From: Phycisphaerales bacterium UBA2266
GTDB taxonomy: Bacteria > Planctomycetota > Phycisphaerae > Sedimentisphaerales > Anaerobacaceae
DNA length: 15,808 nucleotides
NCBI GenBank assembly: GCA_002347125.1
Contig: DDXG01000163.1
Location: 1-15,808 of the forward strand
Direction of reading: 5' to 3'
The position numbers and the translations under genes are program-made. Shown here piece by piece: positions 1-8,182 of this stretch (position 1 is the first letter of the stretch; every line of letters starts with the position of its first letter). The notes under the pieces were generated by a model. That model was not told the origin of the DNA, ran no database searches, and worked only from the letters and a program-made list of their open reading frames with translations.

Positions 1-4
1 CTTC

Positions 5-985
5 ATGGGCGGCGACGAGAACATCAACGAACTGCTCCAGGCCGGACAGTGGCAGGAGGCCGTCGAGGTCCTCGACGATATGCTCGCCGAGCACCCCGAC
101 CGCGCCGATCTGATGATGAAACGCGCCGACGTCCTCAGTATGCTCGGCGCCACCGAAGACGCCATCGAGCAATACGAACAGGCATTGCGTACCTGCCCCG
201 ACTTCCTGGAGGCTACCATTAAGCTCGGCACCCAGTACCTGCGTGTGAACCAGGAACAACTGGCCGCCCGACAGTTCAATGCCGCCGTCGAGATCAACGA
301 CAAGATCGTGGATGCCTATATCGGACTGGCCCTGTCTCAGAAGATCGCCGGCAAGAAGGCCGAGGCCCTTGCGACGCTCTCCCTGGCCGCCGCCATCGAA
401 CCCAACAGTGCCTTCTTATTCGGCGAAGTCGCCAACCTGATCTTCGCGGCCGCCTCTGATGAACCAAACCCGCTGGAGGGCGACTCAGCCCCGCAGACGG
501 CCGACGCCATTGTTGAAGCCCATCGACGCCAGATCGAACGCCAACCGCAGAATCCTGACCTGTACCACCGTCTGGGTATGCTCATGATGGGCTGCGGCCG
601 ACTCGATACTGCCGCCGACCTCTTCGCCAAGGCTCTGGAGATCAACCCCACATTCACCCGCGCCCGCAACAAGCGAATCATCTGCCTCCATGAGACCGGC
701 CGCCAGGAGCAGGCCCTCGAATGCCTCATACCCTGCGCACAACTGGACCCGCAGACCCTCGATCTGCACTACAAGACGGCGTTACTCTACTGCGACAAGA
801 TCAAGTTCGCATCGTCTCTGCTGAATCTCGACCGGTACATGGAAGACAACTTCGCCTGCGCCGACACAACGGTGAACATCTCCGTGGTCCTCCAGAACCT
901 TGGCCTGCTTGACCGCGTCGCCGCCATGTGGGACAGCCTCACCGACACCGCCAACCGGGCCACCGACGCGAATCTCCCCGAGTAA
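5..985 (+). CDS. TPR-repeat protein, possibly 5'-truncated by the window edge
   Basis: The frame encodes 326 residues made almost entirely of paired amphipathic helices typical of tetratricopeptide repeats. About four repeats cover residues 6-145. An acidic, proline-containing spacer follows near 150-165, then two to three more repeats at about 183-280. Typical TPR positions are visible, such as alanine-rich second helices followed by a proline (ALRTCP, ALEINP). No catalytic motif, signal peptide or membrane segment is visible, so a cytoplasmic protein-protein scaffold is the likeliest role; the partner is unknown. The ATG at base 5 is the first in the window, but no ribosome binding site can be seen and the frame is still open upstream, so the true start may lie outside. 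It converges on the minus-strand floA block. Codons end mostly in C. Confidence 0.8.
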   Translation: MGGDENINELLQAGQWQEAVEVLDDMLAEHPDRADLMMKRADVLSMLGATEDAIEQYEQALRTCPDFLEATIKLGTQYLRVNQEQLAARQFNAAVEINDKIVDAYIGLALSQKIAGKKAEALATLSLAAAIEPNSAFLFGEVANLIFAAASDEPNPLEGDSAPQTADAIVEAHRRQIERQPQNPDLYHRLGMLMMGCGRLDTAADLFAKALEINPTFTRARNKRIICLHETGRQEQALECLIPCAQLDPQTLDLHYKTALLYCDKIKFASSLLNLDRYMEDNFACADTTVNISVVLQNLGLLDRVAAMWDSLTDTANRATDANLPE

Positions 986-1130
986 CCCGAAGACCGCTCC
1001 CAGAGGCCTTAGGAATCCCGAATTCCTGCGATTGGACCCCTCTCGCCACAAGTCGCCCAATGAAACATAACATACATTATGGGACCTTGTTTGTAGCTCG
1101 GTCTTGACGGCCCCTCAGCAGGCGTACCGC

Positions 1131-1712
1131 CTAAGAAGCGCCTTCCTCGTCGTCCCTTAACCCAACCGGCTTGCCCAGGATCTCCCTGTGTAGAATCGCC
1201 AGACGCAACGTCTCCGGGTCGCTGTAAGACGCCGCCAAGTCCTCCAGATGCAACGAATCGGCCGCTTGCGGCTTGACCGCCGGCCTCTCCGTCGCTCCCG
1301 AACGAAACACCGCCGGCGCGGCCTGCGGCAGCTCCTCCAATGGCATGTCCATCGCGGGCGTTGTCCGCGGCCCCACCCGCTGGGGCACGACAGGCGGCCG
1401 TCGCTTAGGTGGCTTGGGCTTCTTGGCCCCTTTACGGCCCGTCGGACCCTTGCCGGCCTGCCTGGGGCCCACATCCGCAAACTTAGCCGGCTCCGCCGAA
1501 ACCATGGGAGGTTCAGACGACGTTGCCGGCGCCTTGCGGGTATCCCCCATGGCCGCTTTCTGCTTCTTCTTTTGCTTCGTCGCATTCACCAGTCCGCCGA
1601 CCGCCCAGAACACGGCAACCAGAACCGGCAGCAGCAGATTCATCCAGCCATCGGCGTCGGAATCCCGCGCCGACAATACCCATACCACAAATCCCGAACC
1701 TGTCGTCAGCAA
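1131..1712 (-). CDS. Small membrane-anchored protein of unknown function, last gene of the nfeD-floA block
   Basis: I do not recognise a named family. The protein has 193 residues from a TTG start, or 170 from an ATG at base 1643. A single membrane segment lies at about residues 24-43 and is followed by a run of lysines (TKQKKKQK). Next comes a long low-complexity Pro/Ala/Lys/Arg linker (55-150) and a compact conserved-looking tail, LRLAILHREILGKPVGLRD, at about 169-187. The topology is probably a short outside N-terminus with a long positive cytoplasmic tail. The TTG start is preferred because AGGA lies 8 bases upstream and the gene then begins only 4 bases after the floA stop; the ATG has no such site. 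Close coupling to floA suggests a partner or regulator of the FloA/NfeD membrane assembly, but that is inference. It is the last gene of the block and converges with the TPR gene. Confidence 0.75.
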   Translation of the reverse strand: MLTTGSGFVVWVLSARDSDADGWMNLLLPVLVAVFWAVGGLVNATKQKKKQKAAMGDTRKAPATSSEPPMVSAEPAKFADVGPRQAGKGPTGRKGAKKPKPPKRRPPVVPQRVGPRTTPAMDMPLEELPQAAPAVFRSGATERPAVKPQAADSLHLEDLAASYSDPETLRLAILHREILGKPVGLRDDEEGAS

Positions 1713-1716
1713 AACA

Positions 1717-2730
1717 CTATTCCTGTTTCTTCGGCTTGGCGATCGAGTCCCGCATCGACGTGTCCGCCACGATGTTCTTCATCCGATAATAATCCATCAC
1801 GCCCAGATTCCCCTTTGAAAACGCCTCCGCCATCGCCAGAGGCACCTTCGACTCGTTTTCCACTACCAGCGCCCGCATCTCCTGCTCGCGCGCCACCGCC
1901 ATCGCGCGCCGCTTCTCCGCCTCCGCCTTGGCTCGCCGCATGTCCGCCTCCGCCTGGGCCGCCTGAAGCTGGGCCCCCACGTTCTCCCCCACGTCCACGT
2001 CCGCGATATCAATCGACAGAATCTCATAGGCCGTCCCGGCGTCCAGTCCTTTCGCCAGAACCGCCTTCGATATCTCATCCGGACTCTCCAGCACACGCTT
2101 GTAGGTAATGGCGCTGCCGATTGTCGTGACGATGCCCTCGCCCACACGCGCGATGATGGTCTCCTGCGTCGCTCCGCCGATCAGCCGCTGGATATTCGCC
2201 CGCACCGTTACCCTCGCCTTGGCCTTGAGCTGAATCCCATCCTGCGCCACGGCGTCCACCGTTCCGCGGCCCTTCGCCGGGTCCGGGCAGTCGATGACCT
2301 TCGGATTCACGCTCGTCTGCACCGCATCGAGGATATCCCGCCCCGCCAGGTCGATCGCCGTGGCCGTGTTGAGCGACAGATCAATGCTCGCCCGATTCGC
2401 GGCAATCAGCGCCCGAACTACATTTGGCACCCGCCCCCCGGCCAGATAGTGGCTCTCCAGGTCCTTCGTCGTCAGTTGCAGCCCCGCCTGAATCGCCGTA
2501 ATCTTGCTCAGCACAATGGTCCGCGTGTCCACCCGCCGAAGCCACATCCCGATCAATTCCGAGAATCTCACATTGGCATCGGAAAGCCACGCCTGCAGCC
2601 ACAATCGGAAGAATTTCAGGAACAGCAGCACGAGTACAAATGCAACAATCCCTACGACGATCAACACGACGGCCGCCGCTATCTTCCCGCCTTCCGTCAG
2701 CGCCAATACCGAATTCACCATATCGCGCAT
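1717..2730 (-). CDS. floA: Flotillin-like membrane scaffold protein FloA
   Basis: The 337-residue length is close to that of the Bacillus FloA family (formerly YqfA). A hydrophobic N-terminal segment spans about residues 17-45 and probably inserts as a membrane hairpin or anchor. It is followed by an SPFH-type domain (about 50-240), then a heptad-like Ala/Glu/Arg coiled coil at about 250-290 ([16 protein letters not shown]). The C-terminal signature [20 protein letters not shown] at about 308-327 is a hallmark of the family. FloA proteins oligomerise at the inner face of the membrane and organise functional membrane microdomains. The start is supported by AAAGGG seven bases before the ATG. 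It follows the short nfeD gene by 15 bases, the usual nfeD-floA arrangement, which strongly supports the identification. Confidence 0.95.
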   Translation of the reverse strand: MRDMVNSVLALTEGGKIAAAVVLIVVGIVAFVLVLLFLKFFRLWLQAWLSDANVRFSELIGMWLRRVDTRTIVLSKITAIQAGLQLTTKDLESHYLAGGRVPNVVRALIAANRASIDLSLNTATAIDLAGRDILDAVQTSVNPKVIDCPDPAKGRGTVDAVAQDGIQLKAKARVTVRANIQRLIGGATQETIIARVGEGIVTTIGSAITYKRVLESPDEISKAVLAKGLDAGTAYEILSIDIADVDVGENVGAQLQAAQAEADMRRAKAEAEKRRAMAVAREQEMRALVVENESKVPLAMAEAFSKGNLGVMDYYRMKNIVADTSMRDSIAKPKKQE

Positions 2731-2745
2731 ACCGTTGCCCTTTCG

Positions 2746-3240
2746 TCAGCTTGCTTCTACGACCCGAACCGTCACTTGCGTGCTCTGCACGGAGATCACC
2801 TTGACCGTCCGGCCCTTCTCAACATACCCGCTCTCGCCCACGCATTCAATCCTCCTGCCCGAAAAATCGCACGTCCCAACCGGCCGCAGCGGCGTCAATA
2901 CCGTCCCCACCGCCCCCAGTAACTCCTTCAGACTCCCCATATCCGCGATGGCGTCTCCGATCTCGCGTTTGGGTCCCTGAAGCGTTACGCTCCTGCCGAA
3001 CCGCGTCTTTGGAAAGCACTTGTACGCGGCAATCCACACCGCCGGAATCATCACCACCCCGACAAACACACCGATCCAGCCCATCGCCAGGCTCTGCCGA
3101 AAGAATATCCACACCCCCCCCACCAAGGAACAAAAGGCGCATACGCTCAGAAGCCCCCCGCTCGGCACAAACACCTCCGCAATCAGCAGCGCCGCACACA
3201 CCACGTAAAGAAACACCGCAAACACCAACCACCAACCCAT
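2746..3240 (-). CDS. Short NfeD-family membrane protein with C-terminal OB-fold domain
   Basis: The protein has 164 residues from the ATG at 3240, which is preferred because GAGGG lies about 9 bases before it; an in-frame TTG 15 bases upstream is less likely. Three membrane segments are visible at about residues 3-26, 30-46 and 51-71. A soluble C-terminal region (about 103-162) has the NfeD OB-fold pattern: G-x-V-x-TPLRPVG, a turn, then a GYVEKGRTVKVISV strand pair. It lacks the protease domain of its upstream neighbour. Short NfeD proteins sit beside SPFH/flotillin proteins and probably bind or stabilise them. Here the gene lies directly between the long nfeD and floA. A run of eight G on the coding strand (3114-3121) encodes part of the second membrane segment. 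Confidence 0.9.
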   Translation of the reverse strand: MGWWLVFAVFLYVVCAALLIAEVFVPSGGLLSVCAFCSLVGGVWIFFRQSLAMGWIGVFVGVVMIPAVWIAAYKCFPKTRFGRSVTLQGPKREIGDAIADMGSLKELLGAVGTVLTPLRPVGTCDFSGRRIECVGESGYVEKGRTVKVISVQSTQVTVRVVEAS

Positions 3241-3270
3241 AAGCCTGGCCCTCAAGACATCATCATGGCC

Positions 3271-4839
3271 TCAAGTATCCTGCTTGACCTTGGCGACCTT
3301 TACCACGACCCTATTACCGTGAATCTCATCCACCTCCACCGCCGCGCCCTTCTCCACGATGTCCGCTTGCGTCACAACATCCATGATACGCTCCCCAAAT
3401 CTGGCCCGCCCCACAGGATGCAACGTCGAGACCACCACCCCCCTATCGCCAACCTTCATGCCCGCCGTGGACGCCCCCACACTCTGACCTGCCACACCCG
3501 CCCCGCCCGCCGTCAACAGCAACCCACTGAACAGGCGCATCCTGGGCAGGAACCTCGCGCTCAGCATGGCCAACACCACGAACCCCGCGAATCCGGCCGC
3601 CAGCGACAGAACCCCGGCCGCAAATACATTCCAGTCCTCCGGCCCCCTCGGAATCGGCAACTCACCCGGCGCATTCTTCACGAGCATCCCCAGCAGTCCA
3701 GCCAGAATGCACGCGATACCCAGCGTCCCGGCAATCCCGAACCCCGGCAGAACAAGCACCTCCACCAGCAGCAACACGATTCCCACCAAAAGGACCGCCA
3801 CCTCCACCCAGTTCGCCAGCCCGTGCAAATACTTGCTGCCGATGATGACTGCAAGACACACGACCGCCGCCAGACCCGGCAGTCCGACCCCCGGGGTGCT
3901 CAACTCAAGATACACCCCAAGCAGTGCAACCATCACCAGGACGCTCATTACCACCGGCGAATTCAGCCACCGCACCATTTCCTCCGACCACGTTGTCCGC
4001 AGAACCGCGGGCTCGCCCACAAACTCCACCCCATCGCGGTCGGCCAGAAACGCGAATACCTCATCCCGCCCCGCCACCACCGCCCTTGCCACCCCATGTT
4101 CCTTCGCCTGAGAGGCCGTCAGCGTGAGAATCTCGTCATCGGCGCATATAAGTTCCTTATTTTCAAGGTCATACGTATTGGGGTCCCTCGGCAGACCGTC
4201 CCCTTCGAAGAACTCCCAATGCCCGGTTGCAGTGTTCCGCACCCGGTACACCTCGATCTGCATCGTCACCATCGCCTTGAGCAGCGCCTCGGGGTACCCA
4301 TTCGCCTCGGCCGCCCGCATGAACGCTGCCCGGATGAAGCTTTCGACCTTCTCCCGCTCCACCCCCTTCAGCTCCGCCCCCAGCGCAATCGGCGCGCACG
4401 CCCCTATCGTCGTATTGGCCAGCATGACGATGTCCTGGCACGAGACGCTGATCAGGGCCCCGGCACTGATGGCCTCCGTCGATACATACGCCACCGTCCG
4501 CACCCGCTTGCCCAGGTCCAGGATCAGGTACTTCGCAATGTCGTCGGCGGCCTCGACCGCCCCGCCATAGGTGCTGATCTCAAAGACCAGATAACCCGCC
4601 CCCCCCGCAATCGCCGACTCCGCCCGCCGCCGTATCGACTGGAACAACCCATCGTCGATCATCCCCTCGCAGACCACCACCGCCCCCTTGGCCTGCACAA
4701 GCTCACGCGCCGGGACGGTTCCATCGCTCCCCCCCCCACTGCCATCCGCCGGCAAATTCGCCTCCTGTGCCCCCATCGCCACCGTCGCGGCCAGACACAG
4801 CAACAAGATGAACCGCCCAAGTACCCTCATAAACACCAT
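3271..4839 (-). CDS. Long NfeD protein: ClpP-like membrane serine protease plus OB-fold domain
   Basis: The protein has 522 residues from the ATG at 4839, chosen because AGGGGG precedes it at suitable spacing. A signal peptide (about 1-24) is followed by a Gly/Ser-rich linker. A ClpP/S49-like domain (about 50-265) contains the candidate nucleophile Ser125 in the motif ISAGA, the IGACAPI segment, and Lys164 in REKVESF. This Ser/Lys pair is about 39 residues apart, close to the archaeal homologue PH1510, where a Ser/Lys dyad is established. About five membrane segments follow (295-427), then a C-terminal NfeD OB-fold (about 462-522, starting VGDRGVVVSTLHPVG). The domain order matches full-length NfeD1b proteins, which cleave membrane-associated substrates near SPFH proteins such as FloA. 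Unusual: a nine-G run lies just after the signal peptide and an eight-G run lies inside the protease domain. Confidence 0.93.
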   Translation of the reverse strand: MVFMRVLGRFILLLCLAATVAMGAQEANLPADGSGGGSDGTVPARELVQAKGAVVVCEGMIDDGLFQSIRRRAESAIAGGAGYLVFEISTYGGAVEAADDIAKYLILDLGKRVRTVAYVSTEAISAGALISVSCQDIVMLANTTIGACAPIALGAELKGVEREKVESFIRAAFMRAAEANGYPEALLKAMVTMQIEVYRVRNTATGHWEFFEGDGLPRDPNTYDLENKELICADDEILTLTASQAKEHGVARAVVAGRDEVFAFLADRDGVEFVGEPAVLRTTWSEEMVRWLNSPVVMSVLVMVALLGVYLELSTPGVGLPGLAAVVCLAVIIGSKYLHGLANWVEVAVLLVGIVLLLVEVLVLPGFGIAGTLGIACILAGLLGMLVKNAPGELPIPRGPEDWNVFAAGVLSLAAGFAGFVVLAMLSARFLPRMRLFSGLLLTAGGAGVAGQSVGASTAGMKVGDRGVVVSTLHPVGRARFGERIMDVVTQADIVEKGAAVEVDEIHGNRVVVKVAKVKQDT

Positions 4840-4881
4840 TCTAGCCCCCTGCCGCCACTGCGTCAATCATCCAAATCCATA

Positions 4882-5994
4882 TCAGACCAGCCCCCTGAGT
4901 ATCCGCACCCCGCGTTCGATCTCCGCGTCGCTCGTGGCGTAACTGATGCGAAAATGCGTATCCCATTCGCTGAAGACGTTGCCCGGTATCACCAGCACGT
5001 TGTTCTTGATGGCCCTCTCCACGAATGCCGTTGCCCTATCCCCCGGCGCCCGCACAAACGCATAGAACGCCCCGCCCGGCCGCACGACCTCAAACGCCTC
5101 CGCTAACCCATCGCACAGCAGGTCGCGCTTGCGCCGGTACGCCTCCACGTACCCACCGACCTCGCAATCCATCGCCGCCACGGCCGCCCGCTGGAACGGC
5201 GTCGGCGCGCAGACGAACGTATACTGCTGCAGTTTCGTCATCGCCTCGATAACCGCCCGCATCGGCCCGCGCCCGGCCGCGTAACCCAACCGCCACCCTG
5301 TTATCCCGTAGCTCTTGCCGAACCCCCCCAGCACCAGCGACCGCTCGTAGAACCGCGCCACACTCGCACAGGGCCCCTCATAGCAGAACCTCTCATAGAT
5401 CTCATCCGTCAGGATGGGTATGCCGTGCCTCTCCGCGACCTCCGCCACCGCCCGCAATTCCTGCTCCGTGTAGACGGCCCCGGTCGGGTTGTTCGGCGAA
5501 TTGACGATGATGAGCTTGGTCCTGTCCGTCACCGCCGCCGCGATGCCCTCCACCGGCAACCGGAACGTCGGATAGCTGCTCACGAACACGCACTTGCCCC
5601 CCAGCATCCGCACTACATACTTGTAGATAACGAAGTATGGGTCCGGGATAATTACCTCATCGCCCGGGTTTATCATTGCCATGAACGCCAGCAACAACCC
5701 GCCACTGACCCCCGACGTAACCAGTACCGCCGGCTCACCCCACCCGTACTCCTCCCGCATCCGCCCCTTGAGCCTCTCCAACAATTGCTCATCCCCGGCC
5801 GTCTGGGAGTAGCGGTTGGCCCCCTGCCGTATGGCCGCAATCGCCGCGTCCTTCAATTCCTCCGGCACATCAAAGTCCGGTTGCCCGATCGAGAAATTCA
5901 CCGGATTGTCCAACTCCGCCGCCAGCGCAAAGACCTTCCGTATCCCGCTGGCATCCACCAACCCCACCCGATCGGAAAGCAACTCCTTCTTCAT
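4882..5994 (-). CDS. Class I/II (fold type I) PLP-dependent aminotransferase
   Basis: The protein has 370 residues from the ATG at 5994; an in-frame GTG 15 bases upstream is possible, but a GGGGA block suits the ATG. Fold-type-I landmarks are all present: the N-terminal IGQPDFDVP (36-44), SPNNPTG at 166-172 with the PLP-contacting Asn, TDEIY at 196-200 with the PLP-binding Asp197, the Schiff-base Lys227 in GGFGKSYGITGWRLGY, and the substrate-carboxylate Arg349 in HFRIS. It transfers amino groups between an amino acid and a 2-oxo acid in the cytoplasm. The overall style is that of the AspC/AlaT-like subgroup I, but substrate cannot be assigned from sequence alone. It lies 46 bases after the hydrolase gene and 42 bases before the long nfeD, probably in the same transcript. 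Alanine codons are mostly GCG, unlike the plus-strand genes. Confidence 0.93.
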   Translation of the reverse strand: MKKELLSDRVGLVDASGIRKVFALAAELDNPVNFSIGQPDFDVPEELKDAAIAAIRQGANRYSQTAGDEQLLERLKGRMREEYGWGEPAVLVTSGVSGGLLLAFMAMINPGDEVIIPDPYFVIYKYVVRMLGGKCVFVSSYPTFRLPVEGIAAAVTDRTKLIIVNSPNNPTGAVYTEQELRAVAEVAERHGIPILTDEIYERFCYEGPCASVARFYERSLVLGGFGKSYGITGWRLGYAAGRGPMRAVIEAMTKLQQYTFVCAPTPFQRAAVAAMDCEVGGYVEAYRRKRDLLCDGLAEAFEVVRPGGAFYAFVRAPGDRATAFVERAIKNNVLVIPGNVFSEWDTHFRISYATSDAEIERGVRILRGLV

Positions 5995-6040
5995 GGTGTT
6001 TCCCCACACATTTCACTTCTCTACAATCGGCAGCAGTCCG

Positions 6041-8086
6041 CTACTCGAACTCCACGGCCCGGACGCTGAAGCAATCGTCCCCGGAGAACACCAGATAGCA
6101 CTTTCGCCCATCCTGGCTCATCCACTTGGTCGGCAGGCAACTGCTTTCGCCGGGTCCTACATCCCACGTCTCATTGTAGTAGACCGTCGTCCACGGGCCC
6201 CACGGCTCGGCCGCATCGAAGATCGCAATCCCGCCCTCCAATCGCGCATCCTCCTTCGCATAAAGGGTTTGACACCACAAGTACCGCCTCAATCCCGCGC
6301 TGAAACTCACGCTGTTGCGATAGCACCGCCCGGGATTGACCAGCACCGCCCGGCGGTCCCGTACATCCGCCGTCCAGAGCGGTTTGCCTTCCGCATCCAG
6401 CCCCTTGAAGAACTCATAAGCCCCCTTCTCAGCGATCTTGCCCCTGTCCACCCTCGCCATCACCATCCGGTCGGCGGGCGTATAGGCACTATCGCTATCG
6501 TGCGAATAGACATACACATACGCATCCCTCGCCCCCGCGTAGTCCTTGCCAAAGTTCAAGAACGTCGGCGCCCCGAAACTCTCCTCGAACCGCCAGTCGC
6601 CCCACGTCCACGTCCTGCCCCGATCCCGCGACCACGCCACCTGCGAGTTGCCGGCATTGCGCGCCAGCATATACAGCACGCCATCGACCATCAGCATCCC
6701 GCTGGCCTTGACCCCGGCCGCCCCCTGCCCGACCCGCTCCCCCGTCTGGCTGCGGATGTTCTCCCCTGCGAAATCGGCTCCGCCGCCACTGACCCGGCAC
6801 AAGCCCAGGCTCAGCTTCTTGTCAACCTTGGGCTCAAATCCCCATCCATCTCCGTAAGCCGTATACAGCCAGTCGTCATCCCCCCACGTCATCGGCCAAT
6901 TATCCGACCCCTCGGCCTTGCGGACGATACTCTGGGTCGCCCCCCATCGCGCCTCCTTGATGGCCCGGCTGCGAGGATACGGCGTCCATCCCCCCTTCTC
7001 CAGTATCACAGACTGTGCTATAGGTCCGATAAAAGGCTCAATCGCCGAATATGCGGAATCCCGCCCCTTGTTCAGGCTCTTGCCCGCTCTCGCCGCCACC
7101 ACGTCCAGGCTGGGAATCACCACGATCAGGCTATCGTACAGTCCCCACGACCAGTACGTATCCCGTGGCACCCCCGCCATCTCGCCATCGCTGTTATTCC
7201 ACCACAGCAGCCCATAATGGTCGGAAGCACCATAGTAGCTCTCCGGCCGCACCACATTCAGCCCACGGACCTCTTTCGGCGTCACTCTTGCCGCATCCAC
7301 GAACCAGGAAGGTATGATCTGCTGCTGACCCCATCGGCCACCCCGCAGATACAAATACCCTATCCTAGCCATAGCCCCCACGTTTGCACTGATTCCAGAA
7401 CCGAACTCCCGCCGCATTACCCCATTTATCTGTTTTTCCCGGTAGGAGTTGGCTCGCCAATTCAGGTCCTGACGCCCAATGCCGATGGGGCCGAAGACAC
7501 GCTCAAACATTAGCTCATCCAAATCGCGCCCGTAAACCAGCGTAACACACTCGGCCAGCCAGTTCGGCCCCCCGTCGCTGTACGACCACTGCGTCCCAGG
7601 CTCGAACAGCAGCTCCGTGTACCCCCCTGCCTTGTCGAACCCGGCTGTCTGCGTAGCAAGCTGAAACAGCGTAATCTGATCCAGCCATTCCTTCTTATTG
7701 CCCTCCGGCCTAGCCCCCAGTTCCGGATGGTACATCCGAGCTCGGTCGTGCAGACTGCCGAACTTGCCGTCTCCCAGGGCCAGCCCAACCGCCGTCACCC
7801 CAATCGCCTTGGTCGACGACTTGAGGTCATACCGCTGTTGCTGATCGCCCCAGACCATCACACATTTGCCATGCCGAACCACCATCCCTGATCCGCCCCC
7901 CGTCAACGCGAAACCCTGCGCTTTCTCCAGCAGCTTCGCTTCCATCCCCACATCCGCCGGTGCCGCCTGCTCCCACGTTCTGTCCGGCCAATTCGCATCC
8001 GCCTGCCCACACACGCCATCCGAGATTGCCCAGACTACCCAAATTGACGCAACGGCGACTCTTCCTTTGAATAGCCAACACCGCAT
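6041..8086 (-). CDS. Secreted serine hydrolase (beta-lactamase/esterase fold) fused to a C-terminal propeller-like domain
   Basis: The protein has 681 residues from the ATG at 8086, preferred over the ATG six bases upstream because AAAGGG then has normal spacing. A signal peptide is clear (about 1-29: basic start, VAVASIWVVWAIS core, cleavage near GQA). The N-terminal domain (about 33-345) is a serine hydrolase of the class C beta-lactamase/penicillin-binding family, with the nucleophile motif SSTK at 90-93 and YSD at 169-171 in place of YxN. The third KTG/HxG motif is not evident; SWGLYDS at about 313-319 occupies the expected place. The C-terminal half (about 365-681) is rich in Trp/Asp/Gly and contains an Asp-box, SRDRGRTW, at 486-493, as in sialidase-type beta-propellers. 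It resembles DUF4185-like domains. It likely acts outside the cytoplasmic membrane on a glycan, ester or amide; the substrate is unknown. Confidence 0.88.
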   Translation of the reverse strand: MRCWLFKGRVAVASIWVVWAISDGVCGQADANWPDRTWEQAAPADVGMEAKLLEKAQGFALTGGGSGMVVRHGKCVMVWGDQQQRYDLKSSTKAIGVTAVGLALGDGKFGSLHDRARMYHPELGARPEGNKKEWLDQITLFQLATQTAGFDKAGGYTELLFEPGTQWSYSDGGPNWLAECVTLVYGRDLDELMFERVFGPIGIGRQDLNWRANSYREKQINGVMRREFGSGISANVGAMARIGYLYLRGGRWGQQQIIPSWFVDAARVTPKEVRGLNVVRPESYYGASDHYGLLWWNNSDGEMAGVPRDTYWSWGLYDSLIVVIPSLDVVAARAGKSLNKGRDSAYSAIEPFIGPIAQSVILEKGGWTPYPRSRAIKEARWGATQSIVRKAEGSDNWPMTWGDDDWLYTAYGDGWGFEPKVDKKLSLGLCRVSGGGADFAGENIRSQTGERVGQGAAGVKASGMLMVDGVLYMLARNAGNSQVAWSRDRGRTWTWGDWRFEESFGAPTFLNFGKDYAGARDAYVYVYSHDSDSAYTPADRMVMARVDRGKIAEKGAYEFFKGLDAEGKPLWTADVRDRRAVLVNPGRCYRNSVSFSAGLRRYLWCQTLYAKEDARLEGGIAIFDAAEPWGPWTTVYYNETWDVGPGESSCLPTKWMSQDGRKCYLVFSGDDCFSVRAVEFE

Positions 8087-8111
8087 TTCCATTCCCTTTC
8101 AATGCGCATGG

Positions 8112-8148
8112 AAAAAGCCGCCCCTTTGCTCTGGCTAGCTGGGCGGCT
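8112..8148 (-). terminator. Rho-independent terminator after the PVC signature protein gene
   Basis: Read on the minus strand, AGCCGCCC pairs perfectly with GGGCGGCT across a 17-base loop, and the 3' arm runs directly into TTTT. It starts 34 bases after the stop of the small basic protein gene and ends about 25 bases before the hydrolase gene. It should therefore separate the two minus-strand transcription units, unless read-through feeds the downstream block. No clear promoter for the hydrolase gene is visible in the short space that remains. Confidence 0.75.
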
Positions 8149-8182
8149 GTGTTGTCATGATTCCAGGCCGCTGTGCCGGCGG

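Noticed and set aside
1011..1027. Hairpin AGGAAT/ATTCCT after the TPR gene as a terminator
   Set aside because: The stem is short and no T-run follows. No convincing terminator was found in the convergent gap 986-1130.
1120..1132. AGGCG/CGCCT hairpin at the end of the unknown membrane protein gene
   Set aside because: It is a five-pair stem with a three-base loop that overlaps the stop codon and has no T-run; probably chance.
3265..5106. 613-codon plus-strand open frame opposite the nfeD genes
   Set aside because: Its translation is rich in His, Pro and Arg with no recognisable domain, and it lies antisense to genes with clear signal peptides, membrane segments and active-site motifs. It is a by-product of the G-ending codon bias.
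5816..7513. 565-codon plus-strand open frame opposite the aminotransferase start and the hydrolase
   Set aside because: The composition is low-complexity His/Pro/Arg, and the opposite strand holds clear conserved genes.
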